From Solirubrobacter pauli (GTDB lineage: Bacteria; Actinomycetota; Thermoleophilia; Solirubrobacterales; Solirubrobacteraceae), in the NCBI RefSeq assembly GCF_003633755.1, contig NZ_RBIL01000001.1:2651426-2715425 (forward strand): DNA of 64,000 bases, in the 5' to 3' direction. This document shows positions 1 through 11,556 of the stretch, piece by piece; positions within the stretch are counted from its first letter, which is position 1; every line of letters starts with the position of its first letter. Under the pieces are notes generated by a model, which saw nothing but the letters and a program-made list of their open reading frames with translations, had not been told where the DNA came from and made no database searches. The translations under genes were made by a program, and so were the position numbers.

Positions 1-2868
1 CCGGCGGAACGGCTCCGTCGACGTCGTCGCGCCGTTGATCGCCTGCTCGGTCGCGCGGTCGAGGAAGGCTCCCAGTTCCCCGCCGATCTGGCGCGATGAC
101 CACGCGCCCTGCTGTTCGTCGAGCTTGAGCAGCAGGCCGCTGGCCTCGTCGGGATAGGCGATCAGGACGGTCAGCAAGATCAGCACCGCCTGGAATTCGG
201 GCATGTCGGCCCCTCGCGTTGCGATGAACGCCTCGGCGTCCTCTTCCAGCCGAGCGCGCACGAGCCGGTAGATGTTCGTGAGCTTCTTGACGGCGCGCGG
301 GGTGTGGAGCTCGCGGGCCACGAGGGCCGCGAAGTCGCGTTCGCGCTCTGTCAGGACGAGCTGGCGCGGATTCAGCAGAGCGGGCGCGGGTGTCCGTGGC
401 GTCGGGGTCCCGGTGGCCGGAGCCGGGGCGAGGGTCACGGGTGCTGACGGGGTGGCGGGCGTCGCCGTCTCCGCAGGACTGTCGGTCACGGGCACGTACA
501 CGGGCAGCAGGCTGGAGACCAGCGCGGTCGTCCCGGCCGGTCCCATCGGCCGAAGCGTGAACGGGATCTGGATGATCTTCTCGAGGTAGTTCAGCGGAGT
601 CGACTGCCAATGCGGCTCGTCCTGCGCTTTCAGCAACTCGGCGTAGTGGAGCTTCAGCGACTGGAGCAGCCAGCGGGGATCGACCGCGATCACGACGACG
701 AACAAGGGGAGCGCAAGGATCAGGTGCACCGCCTCGAGCACCTCGACGACGCGCTTGGGGGAGCAGCGGTCGAGGTCGTCGATGTAAAGCACGATCCGGT
801 CGATCTGCGGTAGGTCCTTGTCGCCGCCTCTGGCACCGCGCTGGCCCGTCAGGAGGTCGCTCATCCGTTCGAAGTCCTCGTGGATGCGCGAGATGAGGCC
901 GAGTTGGGACCGGTAGTCGCCGCTGCCGCCGCGCTTCGCCGCATACCGCGCAAGGGCACGTCCGTGCGCGAGGTCGTCGTACTCCTCGCGCAGACCGGCT
1001 TCGCGTGCCTTCGCTGCCTCCACCTCGGCCTTGGCGTTCTTGACGGTCTCGACCGACGTCGGGCTGAAGCTGCCGAGCGCATCCGCAACGCGCTTGGCCG
1101 TCACGCCGAACGTCGCCGCCGCGGCGAGGGCGGCGGTCACGGACGTCTTGGCGGCGTCGAGGCCCACCAGGCCGATCAGCACCGCGGCCAGCACCCCGAT
1201 CGGGACGATGACGCCAAGCAGGATCCGCAGCCAGGTCCACGCGTCCTTGAGCTCGCCGAGCGTCTTCTCGCTGTCACGCCCGAGGGCCAGGAATCCGAGC
1301 CTGCGCAACGTCTGCGCCCGCACGGCTTTCCGGTGCGCGCGCTCGAGCTGGCGGCCGGTCGCCGACTCGGCGGCGAGCAGCTCTTCGAGCTTCGCCAGGC
1401 GCGCCGCGGCCGTCCGCGCGTCCGTGCCTGCCTCGGGCTTGGCCATCGCGTCGAGGATGTGGCTCGCGAGGCTGGCCCACAGGTTCGCGTCCGCGAAGTG
1501 CCACGCGTTGAACTCGACGTTGCGCACGTGCGCACAGTGCGCCGCCGCGTCCGGGTTGCCGCTCGCCCGGCGCGAGAGGATCCGCACCCGTTCCTGGATC
1601 AGCTTGATCAGGAACGACTTGCCCGACCCCCAGTCGGCGAACAGCCCGATCGACAGCGGCGGGCTGGTCGTCTTCGCGGAGATCACGTCCGCGAGCGCCG
1701 CGGCGTCGGCGGCGACGCCGAGCAGGTCCGTCCCGCCGAGCGAGTCCGGCGCGACCTCGGCCAGCGTCATGTGGCCCGCGACCGGCTCGTAGACGGCAGT
1801 GCCGGAATCCGAGGCGACCGCGACCATCCCGTTGGGTCCGGTCGCGCAACGCCACACCGTCCCGAGCGCGGCTCCATCGGAGGTGCCGAGCGGCGCGCCC
1901 GAGACGACGTCGAATCCACGTACCCCGTCCTCGTCGGCGGCGAGCACCACGCGCCCGTCGTCGCTGAATCCGCACCCGCGGACGCCTCGGCTCGCTGCGG
2001 TGTAGGGGAGGTCCGGGCGTGTGAGGTCCCAGAGCAGCAGCGCCCCGTCCTGGGTCGCTGCAGCGACGTGACGGCCGGAAGCGCCGATGGCACACGTGGC
2101 GACGGGACCGCTCGGCAGTACAGTCGCCTCGTCGTCGTACAGCAGCACCCCGGCGTCGATCGGGAAGGCCATCAAGTCGCCCGCGGCCGCGTGACGGCGC
2201 ATGCCCTCGCCCTGTTCTGCGCTGAGCAAAACGATCGAGGTCTGCTGGGTCAAGGACCTGACCGTGCCGTCTGAGGACGCCGCCACGATCGCCTCGCCGA
2301 CGAAGGCGAGTGAGCGGACGCCCTCGTGGCGCATGACGATCTCGGTTCCGTGCAGCCGGATCGACCCGTCGGCGAGCGCGACCGCGAGCGCTCCGCCCGG
2401 CCCATACGCGCAGTCCACGACCGCGTCGCGGTAGTTGACGACCTCCTCGTCCTCCGTGTCGAGCACGCGGATGTGGAGCTGTCCGTCGTCCCCGCCGTAC
2501 GCGATCCGTCGGCCGTCGGGGCTGATCGCGCACGTGTTGTGGTCCCCTTCCAACCGGGTCAGCTCGGCGTAGCCGGTGACCCGGGGACGTTTCGCCCACT
2601 CGTGCAGCGGAGCCTCATCTCCGCGCAGGGCGCGACCGACCGGCGGCTCGAGCCGGCCGAGCGCCACGGCCACGGCGGCCTCGTCGAGCCCCGTCTCCGC
2701 GACGAGCAGCGGCTCACAGCGTTCCAGCCACTCGCTGGCCAGACGGTCGTCTCCGCCGTCGGGCAGCGGAAGGCCGGTGAGCGCACCGGCGAACCCACCT
2801 GCGGTCACCGGTTTGCTGAAGCTGTCCGCCACCCGGCGAACGGACGCCGAGAAACGGTCGCGGTCCAT
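1..2868 (-). CDS. WD40-KAP family P-loop NTPase, 3' end cut by window
   Basis: The frame reads from an ATG at 2868 without a stop to base 1 (956 codons), so the C-terminus is outside the window. Residues about 1-95 are an unassigned helical region. About 110-390 form WD40-type blades (repeats of the kind CAISPDGRRIAYGGDDG and GALLLWDL). Then comes a KAP NTPase: Walker A in GLFADWGSGKSFLIK (K417), two hydrophobic helices near 540-580 inserted between the Walker motifs as is typical of KAP proteins, and Walker B in LYIDDLDRCSP (D697-D700). A Pro/Thr-rich linker follows near residue 790. KAP proteins are membrane-attached STAND-like ATPases, some of them phage-exclusion or signalling proteins (family knowledge). 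The WD40 part would be the sensor or partner-binding platform (inference). It starts 34 bases after rmlB on the same strand and may share its transcript. Confidence 0.85.
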   Translation of the reverse strand, partial: MDRDRFSASVRRVADSFSKPVTAGGFAGALTGLPLPDGGDDRLASEWLERCEPLLVAETGLDEAAVAVALGRLEPPVGRALRGDEAPLHEWAKRPRVTGYAELTRLEGDHNTCAISPDGRRIAYGGDDGQLHIRVLDTEDEEVVNYRDAVVDCAYGPGGALAVALADGSIRLHGTEIVMRHEGVRSLAFVGEAIVAASSDGTVRSLTQQTSIVLLSAEQGEGMRRHAAAGDLMAFPIDAGVLLYDDEATVLPSGPVATCAIGASGRHVAAATQDGALLLWDLTRPDLPYTAASRGVRGCGFSDDGRVVLAADEDGVRGFDVVSGAPLGTSDGAALGTVWRCATGPNGMVAVASDSGTAVYEPVAGHMTLAEVAPDSLGGTDLLGVAADAAALADVISAKTTSPPLSIGLFADWGSGKSFLIKLIQERVRILSRRASGNPDAAAHCAHVRNVEFNAWHFADANLWASLASHILDAMAKPEAGTDARTAAARLAKLEELLAAESATGRQLERAHRKAVRAQTLRRLGFLALGRDSEKTLGELKDAWTWLRILLGVIVPIGVLAAVLIGLVGLDAAKTSVTAALAAAATFGVTAKRVADALGSFSPTSVETVKNAKAEVEAAKAREAGLREEYDDLAHGRALARYAAKRGGSGDYRSQLGLISRIHEDFERMSDLLTGQRGARGGDKDLPQIDRIVLYIDDLDRCSPKRVVEVLEAVHLILALPLFVVVIAVDPRWLLQSLKLHYAELLKAQDEPHWQSTPLNYLEKIIQIPFTLRPMGPAGTTALVSSLLPVYVPVTDSPAETATPATPSAPVTLAPAPATGTPTPRTPAPALLNPRQLVLTERERDFAALVARELHTPRAVKKLTNIYRLVRARLEEDAEAFIATRGADMPEFQAVLILLTVLIAYPDEASGLLLKLDEQQGAWSSRQIGGELGAFLDRATEQAINGATTSTEPFRR

Positions 2869-2902
2869 TGACCGCGACCCTAAACGGACCGCGCGGCGTT
2901 GG

Positions 2903-5987
<3,085 letters not shown>

Positions 5988-6073
5988 TTGTCACGAGGCT
6001 ACAAGAACGGCTCGCGGTAAGTGTTGCTACCGGCCAGGAACTTCGGGGTCCCTAACGGGTAGACCTACCGACC

Positions 6074-6961
6074 GTGTCAGCTAGCCACCGCGCCTTGAAC
6101 CTGGCCGGGGTCGTGTTGCCGTTTCTCGGCGTGATCCTGGCGATCGTCCTCCTCTGGGACCAGCTCGTCGATTGGACGTCGCTGGGAATCCTGGCCTTCA
6201 TGTACGTCGCGACGATCATGGGCGTGACGCTCGGCTTCCACCGGTTGTTCACGCACCGTTCGTTCGCGACCTACAAGCCGGTCGAGTACTTCCTCGCCGC
6301 GCTCGGCTCGGTCGCGGTCGAGGGCCCGGTCATGAACTGGGTCGCCGATCACCGCAAGCACCACGCCCACACCGACCAGGAGGGCGACCCGCACACGCCC
6401 CACGGCCACGGTGACGGGTTCAAGGGCGCGGTCAGCGGCCTCTGGTACGCGCACATGGGCTGGCTGTTCGACCACTCGGGCACGAGCGAGCACCAGAAGT
6501 ACGCCCGCGACCTCTACGAGGACCGCGGCATGCACGTCATCCACAAGACGTTCCCGTTGTGGGTGGCGCTCGGGATCGCGTTCCCCGGGCTGCTCGGCCT
6601 GGTCTTCACGGGCACCTGGCGCGGCGCGTTCGAGGCGGCGCTGTGGGGCGGCCCGGTGCGGATCTTCCTCGTCCACCACGTGACGTGGTCGATCAACTCG
6701 GTGTGCCACTTCTTCGGCCGCCGGCGCTTCGAGGTCGACGACCACTCGACCAACGTCGCCTGGCTCTCGCTGCTGTCGATGGGCGAGTCCTGGCACCACA
6801 ACCACCACACGTTCCCGCGCTCGGCCTTCCACGGCCTGCGCGGTTGGGAGCAGCGGCTGGACCCGACCGGCTGGGTGATCCGCGGCATGCGGCGCGTGAA
6901 GCTCGCCTGGAACGTGGTCGAGATCACGCCGGAACGCCAGCAGCAGAAGATGGCGGCGTAG
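6074..6961 (+). CDS. acyl-CoA / acyl-lipid fatty-acid desaturase
   Basis: This 295-residue membrane di-iron enzyme introduces a double bond into a fatty acyl chain, most likely delta-9. The three histidine boxes are complete: HRLFTH (56-61), HRKHH (93-97) and HHNHH (241-245). Hydrophobic segments lie near 10-55, 73-90 and 165-205, as in the stearoyl-CoA desaturase family. The start is GTG at 6074; no clear Shine-Dalgarno is visible, so the transcript may be short-leadered. It is divergent from the PucR gene across 86 bases. Confidence 0.92.
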   Translation: MSASHRALNLAGVVLPFLGVILAIVLLWDQLVDWTSLGILAFMYVATIMGVTLGFHRLFTHRSFATYKPVEYFLAALGSVAVEGPVMNWVADHRKHHAHTDQEGDPHTPHGHGDGFKGAVSGLWYAHMGWLFDHSGTSEHQKYARDLYEDRGMHVIHKTFPLWVALGIAFPGLLGLVFTGTWRGAFEAALWGGPVRIFLVHHVTWSINSVCHFFGRRRFEVDDHSTNVAWLSLLSMGESWHHNHHTFPRSAFHGLRGWEQRLDPTGWVIRGMRRVKLAWNVVEITPERQQQKMAA

Positions 6962-7001
6962 CGCTCACATACTGGGCTGCCCCTGCGTATAGGGTCGGCC
7001 G

Positions 7002-7712
7002 ATGTCGAAGCCGACCATCGTCCTGGTCCACGGAGCGTGGGCCGACGCCTCCAGCTGGAACCCCGTCGCCACCGAGCTGCAGAGCCAGGGCTTCACCGTC
7101 CTCGCGCCCACCAACCTGCTGCGCTCGGTCGCGATCGACGCGCCCTACATCAGCTCGTTCCTCGCCCAGCGCACCGAGGGCCCGGTCGTGCTCGTCGGCC
7201 ACTCCTACGGCGGCTTCGTGATCGCGAACGCCGCGACGGAGAACGTCAAGTCGCTCGTCTTCGTGGACGCGTTCATCCCCGACGAGGGGGAGTTCGTCTT
7301 CCAGATCCTCGGCGGCTCGGGCTCGGCGTTCGACATCCCGGACCCGAGCGTCGTGTTCGACATCGGGGGCTACCCGGGCTCGCCGGAAGGCGACGCCGAG
7401 GCGTTCCTCAAGCCCGACACGGTCCACACGTCGTTCGCCCAGGACCTGCCGGAGGCCGACCGCTGGCTGATCGCGGCGGGTCAGCGCCCGATCACGCTCG
7501 CCGCCAACACCACGCCTTCCGGCCCGCCGGCGTGGAAGAACCTGCCGAGCTGGGCCGTGATCGGCACCGAGGACAAGGTCATCCCGCCCGCGACGCAGCG
7601 CTCGATGGCCGAGCGCGCGGGCGCGACGATCAGCGAGGCGCCGGGCTCGCACGTCTCGATGGTCTCCCACCCCCAGGTCACGATCGACGCGATCCTGGCG
7701 GCGGCGGCCTGA
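7002..7712 (+). CDS. alpha/beta hydrolase, EstC-like
   Basis: This 236-residue cytosolic hydrolase has the oxyanion motif HGAWADASSW near the N-terminus, the nucleophile elbow GHSYGG (S68), an acid residue in GTEDKVIPP (D191) and the histidine in GSHVSMVSHP (H217). The pattern matches the group annotated as alpha/beta hydrolase or pyrethroid-hydrolase-like EstC. The true substrate cannot be read from sequence. It is 40 bases after the desaturase on the same strand and could be co-transcribed. Confidence 0.88.
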   Translation: MSKPTIVLVHGAWADASSWNPVATELQSQGFTVLAPTNLLRSVAIDAPYISSFLAQRTEGPVVLVGHSYGGFVIANAATENVKSLVFVDAFIPDEGEFVFQILGGSGSAFDIPDPSVVFDIGGYPGSPEGDAEAFLKPDTVHTSFAQDLPEADRWLIAAGQRPITLAANTTPSGPPAWKNLPSWAVIGTEDKVIPPATQRSMAERAGATISEAPGSHVSMVSHPQVTIDAILAAAA

Positions 7713-7727
7713 GCGGGGGAGTCTCGA

Positions 7728-7744
7728 AGGGGCGGCAGCCCCCT
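7728..7744. terminator. small GC hairpin between convergent genes
   Basis: AGGGGC-GGCA-GCCCC(C)T can fold into a short stem in the 37-base gap between the convergent hydrolase and HisKA genes. No T-run follows on either strand, so terminator function is a weak inference. Confidence 0.3.
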
Positions 7745-7749
7745 CGGGG

Positions 7750-7959
7750 TCAATCCTCGAGCACGTCGTCCAGGAGGCGGCGGAGGTCTTCCGCCGCGTC
7801 CTGGATCCGCTGCGCGAACTCGCGCCGGTCCTTGTCGGTGAGCTGGCGCTCACCGGCGAGCACTTCGGCGAACCCGGCGACGATCGTCAACGGCGTGCGC
7901 AGGTCGTGCCGGAGCCGGCGCCGGGACTCCGCGTCGAGGACGAGGTCCTCGTCGCTCAC
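7750..7959 (-). CDS. stand-alone HisKA dimerisation/phosphoacceptor protein
   Basis: Only 69 residues. Residues 10-67 match the H-box helix pair of histidine kinases: RRRLRHDLRTPLTIVAGFAE with the phosphoacceptor His at 18, then a second helix ending RRLLDDVLED. There is no HATPase_c domain after it; the frame stops and a convergent gene follows, so this is not an obvious truncation by the window. It overlaps the response regulator stop in ATGA, indicating translational coupling. It may act as a phosphotransfer or docking partner for that regulator, fed by a kinase encoded elsewhere. Domain call is firm; the role is inference. A decayed kinase is the alternative. Confidence 0.85.
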   Translation of the reverse strand: MSDEDLVLDAESRRRLRHDLRTPLTIVAGFAEVLAGERQLTDKDRREFAQRIQDAAEDLRRLLDDVLED

Positions 7960-8591
7960 GAGCGCCCGGGCGACGAGATGAAGCCCTCGCGCAGGGCGAT
8001 GGCGATGGCGTGGACGCGCGTGTTGGCCTCGAGCTTGTTCATGGCGTTGCGGATGTGCGTCTTGATCGTCTCAGGCGACAGGAACAGGTGCTCCGCCACC
8101 TGCTCGCCGGTCATGCCCTGGGCGAGCAGGTCCATGATCTCGCGCTCGCGCTTGGACAGCGACTTCTGCTTCTGGGTCGCGCGCTGGGAGAGGAGCGCGG
8201 GGTGCAGGCGCGGGTCGACGTACGTGCCGCCCTCGGCCACCGTGTGCAGCGCGGTGGTCAGCTCGGCCTGCGTGCCCTCCTTGAGCGCGTAGCCGCGCGC
8301 GCCGGAGTCCAGGCCGCTGATCAGCAGCTCGATGTCGCTGGAGCCGGTGTAGAGCACGACGCGCCGCTCGGGGTCGGCGTCGATCAGCTGGGCGGTGAGC
8401 TCGATCCCGGATTCCTCACCGAGCCGGATGTCTATGAGCGCGACGTCGGGATCGTGACCCTCGATCAGCCCACGGCCCTCGTGGGCGGTGCCGGCGGTGG
8501 CGACCACGTCGATCCCCGCGCGGTCGAGCAGCAGCTCGAGACCCTCGCGGAGGGCTTGGTGATCCTCGATCAGCACAAGGCGCAGAGGCAT
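7956..8591 (-). CDS. NarL/LuxR-family response regulator
   Basis: This 211-residue protein has a receiver domain (1-120) with acidic residues E9-D10, phosphoacceptor D54 in ALIDIRLGEESG and K104 in GYALKEGT, followed by a LuxR HTH (about 143-205; LSKREREIMDLLAQGMTGEQ and LSPETIKTHIRNAMNKL). It would bind DNA as a phosphorylated dimer. Its only local partner is the overlapping HisKA mini-protein. The start ATG lies 90 bases from the divergent PafBC-like gene. Confidence 0.92.
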   Translation of the reverse strand: MPLRLVLIEDHQALREGLELLLDRAGIDVVATAGTAHEGRGLIEGHDPDVALIDIRLGEESGIELTAQLIDADPERRVVLYTGSSDIELLISGLDSGARGYALKEGTQAELTTALHTVAEGGTYVDPRLHPALLSQRATQKQKSLSKREREIMDLLAQGMTGEQVAEHLFLSPETIKTHIRNAMNKLEANTRVHAIAIALREGFISSPGRS

Positions 8592-8681
8592 AGGTTTGGA
8601 CGATGTGTCGGCAGGACCGGGCCGACGCTGAAGACCCGGAAATTCCGGGCGCTCCCTAGCTTACGTTTCGCCCGGCACTCT

Positions 8682-10721
8682 ATGGTGTCGCAAGGTTTGG
8701 CGAAGGACACGGAAAAGCTCATCCGCCAGCTGTCGCTGATCTCGTATTTGATGGCGGAGCGGCGGCCGGTCACGGCCACGGAGATCAGGCGCGACGTGGA
8801 GGGCTACTCGGACATGACCGAGGACGCCTTCGCACGACGCTTCTACGCCGACCGGGCCGAGCTGGACGCGCTCGGAATCCACCTCAGTGTGGACAAGCCG
8901 GCGGACGGCTTCTCCGAGCAGGAGAACTACTCGCTCGCGCCCGAGGCCTTCCACCTGCCGCCGATCGCGTTCACCGACGCCGAGCGCGCCGCGCTCCAGG
9001 CCGCGTTGACGCTGCTCGACGGCGAGTTCGCGTACGCCGAGCCGCTGCGGCTCGCGCTCCAGCAGATCACGTGGGGGCGGCCGTCCCCGCTGGGCTCGGA
9101 CTCGCGCCAGACGATCGGCCTCGGCATCACGGCGAGTGCCGGCGGTGGCGAGACGAGCGCGCGGCTGGCGAAGATCGACACCGCGATCTACCGCCGCAAG
9201 CGGATCGAGTTCGAGTACCACACGATGGGCCGGGACGCGACCGAGCAGCGCAAGGTCGACCCGTACCACCTGCTCTTCGAGGGCGGCCAGTTCTACCTCG
9301 TCGGGTACTCGCACGAGCGCAAGGCGGTGCGCGAGTTCCGGCTGTCGCGGATCCGCGGCAAGGTCGCCTACGCGACCAAGGCCGAGCACGACTTCCAGCG
9401 CCCCGAGGACTTCGACCCGCGCGTGTACGCGAACCGGATCCCGTGGCAGCTCGGCGACCCGGTCGGCAACGCCGAGATCGAGATCCCCGAGAACCTCGAG
9501 TGGTACATCGAGCGCCAGTACGGCGACTACGGGACGCTCTCCAACGGGGTGTACCGGACCGACTACTCGATCCCGCGCCTGCTCGTGTCGTGGGCGCTCG
9601 AGTTCGGCCTGCGGATCGTCGGCCCGGCCGAGCTGGTCGAGGACGCCCGTGGGCGCGTGGACAAGCTGATCGAGGACCATCGCGGCGAGGCACCCGCCGT
9701 CGTGCCGACGCGCGCGCCTGCCGTGCCCGTGCCGGTGGAGTCCAATGGCCGCTCGCGTGGCGGCGACGCCGCGATCCGTCCCGAGCGCTTCGCCCGGCTG
9801 GTGACGCTCGCCACCGTGCTGATCGCCGCCGGCAAGGCGGGCGAGACCCTGCTGGTCAACGACGTCTGCGAGCAGCTCCAGCTGTCCCCGACCGAGCTGC
9901 GCGAGGACATCGCGGTGCTCAACGTTGTCAACTTCGGCGGCGGCGCGTACGTGATCTACGCCGAGGTCAAGCCCACGGGCGAGATCGAGGTCGACCCCGA
10001 GCCCTACTCGGACACGTTCGACCGGCCCGCGCGGCTGCTGCCGATCGAGGCCAAGGCCCTGGTCGCCGCGATCGACCTGATCGGGCTGGCGCAGGCCGAC
10101 CTGCGCTCGGCGCGCGAGAAGGTCGTCGACGCGCTCGGCTTCGACCCCGTCGAGGAAGGCCTGCACATCGTCTCGCCCAAGGTCGACGACGACATCATGC
10201 ACCGCGCCGAGATCGCCATCCAGGAGCACCGGCTGCTCGAGCTCGAGTACTGGACGCAGTCCCAGGACCGCTACTCCGAGCGCGTGGTCGAGCCCTACGG
10301 CCGGATCAACTCGCGCGAGGGCTGGTACATCGCCGCCTGGGACCGCTCGCGCGAGCGGCTGATCCACTTCCGGCTGGACCGCATCAAGCGTGCCCGCGTG
10401 CTGGACGAGACGTTCGTGCCCAGCGCCGACCTCGACGTGGCGGCCGACATCGGCGGCTGGCCCCGGACCGGCCGGATCGGCGGCTCCCGCTCCGCGCGCG
10501 TGCTGGTCGGCGCCGAGCAGGCGCGCTGGGCGCGTGAGCAGCGGCCCGTGCTGACCGAGGTCGAAGGCGGCGCGGTCGTGGTCGAGATCACCTTCAAGGG
10601 CCTCGACTTCCTCGTCCGCGAGGTGTTGAAGGAAGCCGGTGACGCCGTCGTGCTCGAACCCGCCGACGCGCGCGAAGCGGTCCTCGAGGCCGCCGAGAAG
10701 CTGGTCGCCCGCACGACATGA
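8682..10721 (+). CDS. pafBC: fused PafB-PafC-like WYL transcriptional regulator
   Basis: This 679-residue protein is two WYL regulators joined head to tail. Half 1 (about 1-335): HTH (LIRQLSLISYLMAERRPVTA, then ARRFYADRAELDALGI), then a WYL domain (RRKRIEFEYHTMGR, FYLVGYSHERKAVREFRLSR). Half 2 (about 350-679): a degenerate HTH (LQLSPTELREDIAVLNVV), then a second WYL domain (HRLLELEYWTQSQDR, GWYIAAWDRSRERLIHFRLD). In mycobacteria PafB and PafC are separate subunits of the LexA-independent DNA-damage activator; natural fusions are known in other Actinobacteria. The start is ATG 8682; the frame is open upstream but runs antisense through the response regulator. No proteasome genes (pafA, prcBA) are adjacent. 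The next gene overlaps in ATGA. Confidence 0.88.
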   Translation: MVSQGLAKDTEKLIRQLSLISYLMAERRPVTATEIRRDVEGYSDMTEDAFARRFYADRAELDALGIHLSVDKPADGFSEQENYSLAPEAFHLPPIAFTDAERAALQAALTLLDGEFAYAEPLRLALQQITWGRPSPLGSDSRQTIGLGITASAGGGETSARLAKIDTAIYRRKRIEFEYHTMGRDATEQRKVDPYHLLFEGGQFYLVGYSHERKAVREFRLSRIRGKVAYATKAEHDFQRPEDFDPRVYANRIPWQLGDPVGNAEIEIPENLEWYIERQYGDYGTLSNGVYRTDYSIPRLLVSWALEFGLRIVGPAELVEDARGRVDKLIEDHRGEAPAVVPTRAPAVPVPVESNGRSRGGDAAIRPERFARLVTLATVLIAAGKAGETLLVNDVCEQLQLSPTELREDIAVLNVVNFGGGAYVIYAEVKPTGEIEVDPEPYSDTFDRPARLLPIEAKALVAAIDLIGLAQADLRSAREKVVDALGFDPVEEGLHIVSPKVDDDIMHRAEIAIQEHRLLELEYWTQSQDRYSERVVEPYGRINSREGWYIAAWDRSRERLIHFRLDRIKRARVLDETFVPSADLDVAADIGGWPRTGRIGGSRSARVLVGAEQARWAREQRPVLTEVEGGAVVVEITFKGLDFLVREVLKEAGDAVVLEPADAREAVLEAAEKLVARTT

Positions 10722-11161
10722 ACCAGCGCGCGGCGATCGCGATGTCCTCGCAGGAGGTGCTCGCGTTCCTCGCCGAAGCGCGCGTGGTGACCGTGGCGAC
10801 GCTGGGCCGCGACGGCTGGCCGCACCTGATGCCGCTGTGGTTCGTCGTCCGCGACGGCGAGATCTGGGCGTGGACCTACGGCAAGTCCCAGAAGGTCGTC
10901 AACGTCGAGCGTGACCCGCGCTGCACGCTGCAGGTCGAGGCGGGGGAGTCCTACGACCAGCTGCGCGGCGTGATGATCAAGGCGCGCGCGGTCGTGCACC
11001 GGGACCCGTCGTTGGTCGCGGAGATCGGGACCGCGCTGTCGGGCCGGTACGGCGACGGCTCGCCGGTCGACGCGCGCGTGGCGGCGAAGCGCGTCGCGCT
11101 GCAGTTCGAGGTGGTGGCGGTCAGCTCGTTCGATCACCGCAAGCTCTACGGCTCCGGGTAA
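10718..11161 (+). CDS. PPOX-fold (pyridoxamine oxidase-like) protein
   Basis: This 147-residue split-barrel flavin/F420-binding protein shows the family pattern VVTVATLGRDGWPHLMPLWF near residues 24-43, then WTYGKSQKVVNVERDPRCTL. Such proteins bind FMN or F420 and act as reductases or oxidases on unknown substrates. The ATG overlaps the pafBC stop in ATGA, so the two are translationally coupled and may share a stress function (inference). Confidence 0.88.
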   Translation: MNQRAAIAMSSQEVLAFLAEARVVTVATLGRDGWPHLMPLWFVVRDGEIWAWTYGKSQKVVNVERDPRCTLQVEAGESYDQLRGVMIKARAVVHRDPSLVAEIGTALSGRYGDGSPVDARVAAKRVALQFEVVAVSSFDHRKLYGSG

Positions 11162-11556
11162 ACACACCCGCGGCCGCCGCGTCAAGCAACTCGCGCTTCG
11201 CGGCGAGCCGCTTGACCCGTCGGGGCGGGCGCGTTTACGGGCGGGTGAGCCGGGTTCCCCGGACTGTGGAACGCGTGCGCGTTCCCCCGTTCGCATGGCG
11301 AGGGCCGGTTTCGCGGGGGGGTGGGCCGGCTCGCTTTCGATTAGCGAAAGTTCCCCGGCCCACCCCCCCCTCGCCGCGGCCGGTCCCTCGTGCTCGGGCG
11401 TGGTGGACGCCGGGGCGTTCACTCAGTGAGGGGAACCCTCCTCACCTGTCTACATCACGCCGGCGCGCGGCGGGTCAAGCGGCTCGCCCGCGCAGCGTCC
11501 GGGGTGCTTGACGCGACGCCCGACGGTGTGATCAGCCGTTGCCGTTGCCGTTGTCC
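11162..11556. other. 395-base convergent intergenic region
   Basis: This is the only gene-free stretch over 300 bases. It lies between the ends of the PPOX gene (+) and the GntR gene (-). No ORF in it looks like protein: codon pattern and composition differ from neighbours. It holds the nested inverted-repeat system at 11179-11514 and, at its right end, a short GTTGCC triplicate near 11537-11553. Confidence 0.7.
11179..11514. repeat. nested long inverted-repeat element, about 336 bases
   Basis: Four nested pairs share one centre. Outer arms GCGTCAAGCA (11179-11188) and TGCTTGACGC near 11503-11512. Next, an exact 18-base pair: GGCGAGCCGCTTGACCCG (11202-11219) and its reverse complement near 11470-11487. 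Then an imperfect pair around GGGTGAGCCGGGTTCCC (11243-11259) and GGGGAACCCTCCTCACC near 11431-11447. The core is a perfect 15-base pair GGGGGGGTGGGCCGG (11315-11329) and 11355-11369, itself enclosing CTTTCG/CGAAAG (11334-11339, 11345-11350). A side hairpin GGAACGCG-TG-CGCGTTCC sits at 11268-11285. It could fold as one long RNA or DNA cruciform; function unknown. Confidence 0.8.

Noticed and set aside
8010-8681. N-terminal extension of the PafBC-like protein
   Set aside because: The extension lies antisense over the response regulator and has no WYL/HTH similarity; ATG 8682 starts exactly at the conserved HTH.
11212-11511. Plus-strand open frame of 99 codons in the intergenic region
   Set aside because: It is produced by the GC-rich nested palindrome, has poly-Arg/Pro composition and no ribosome site.
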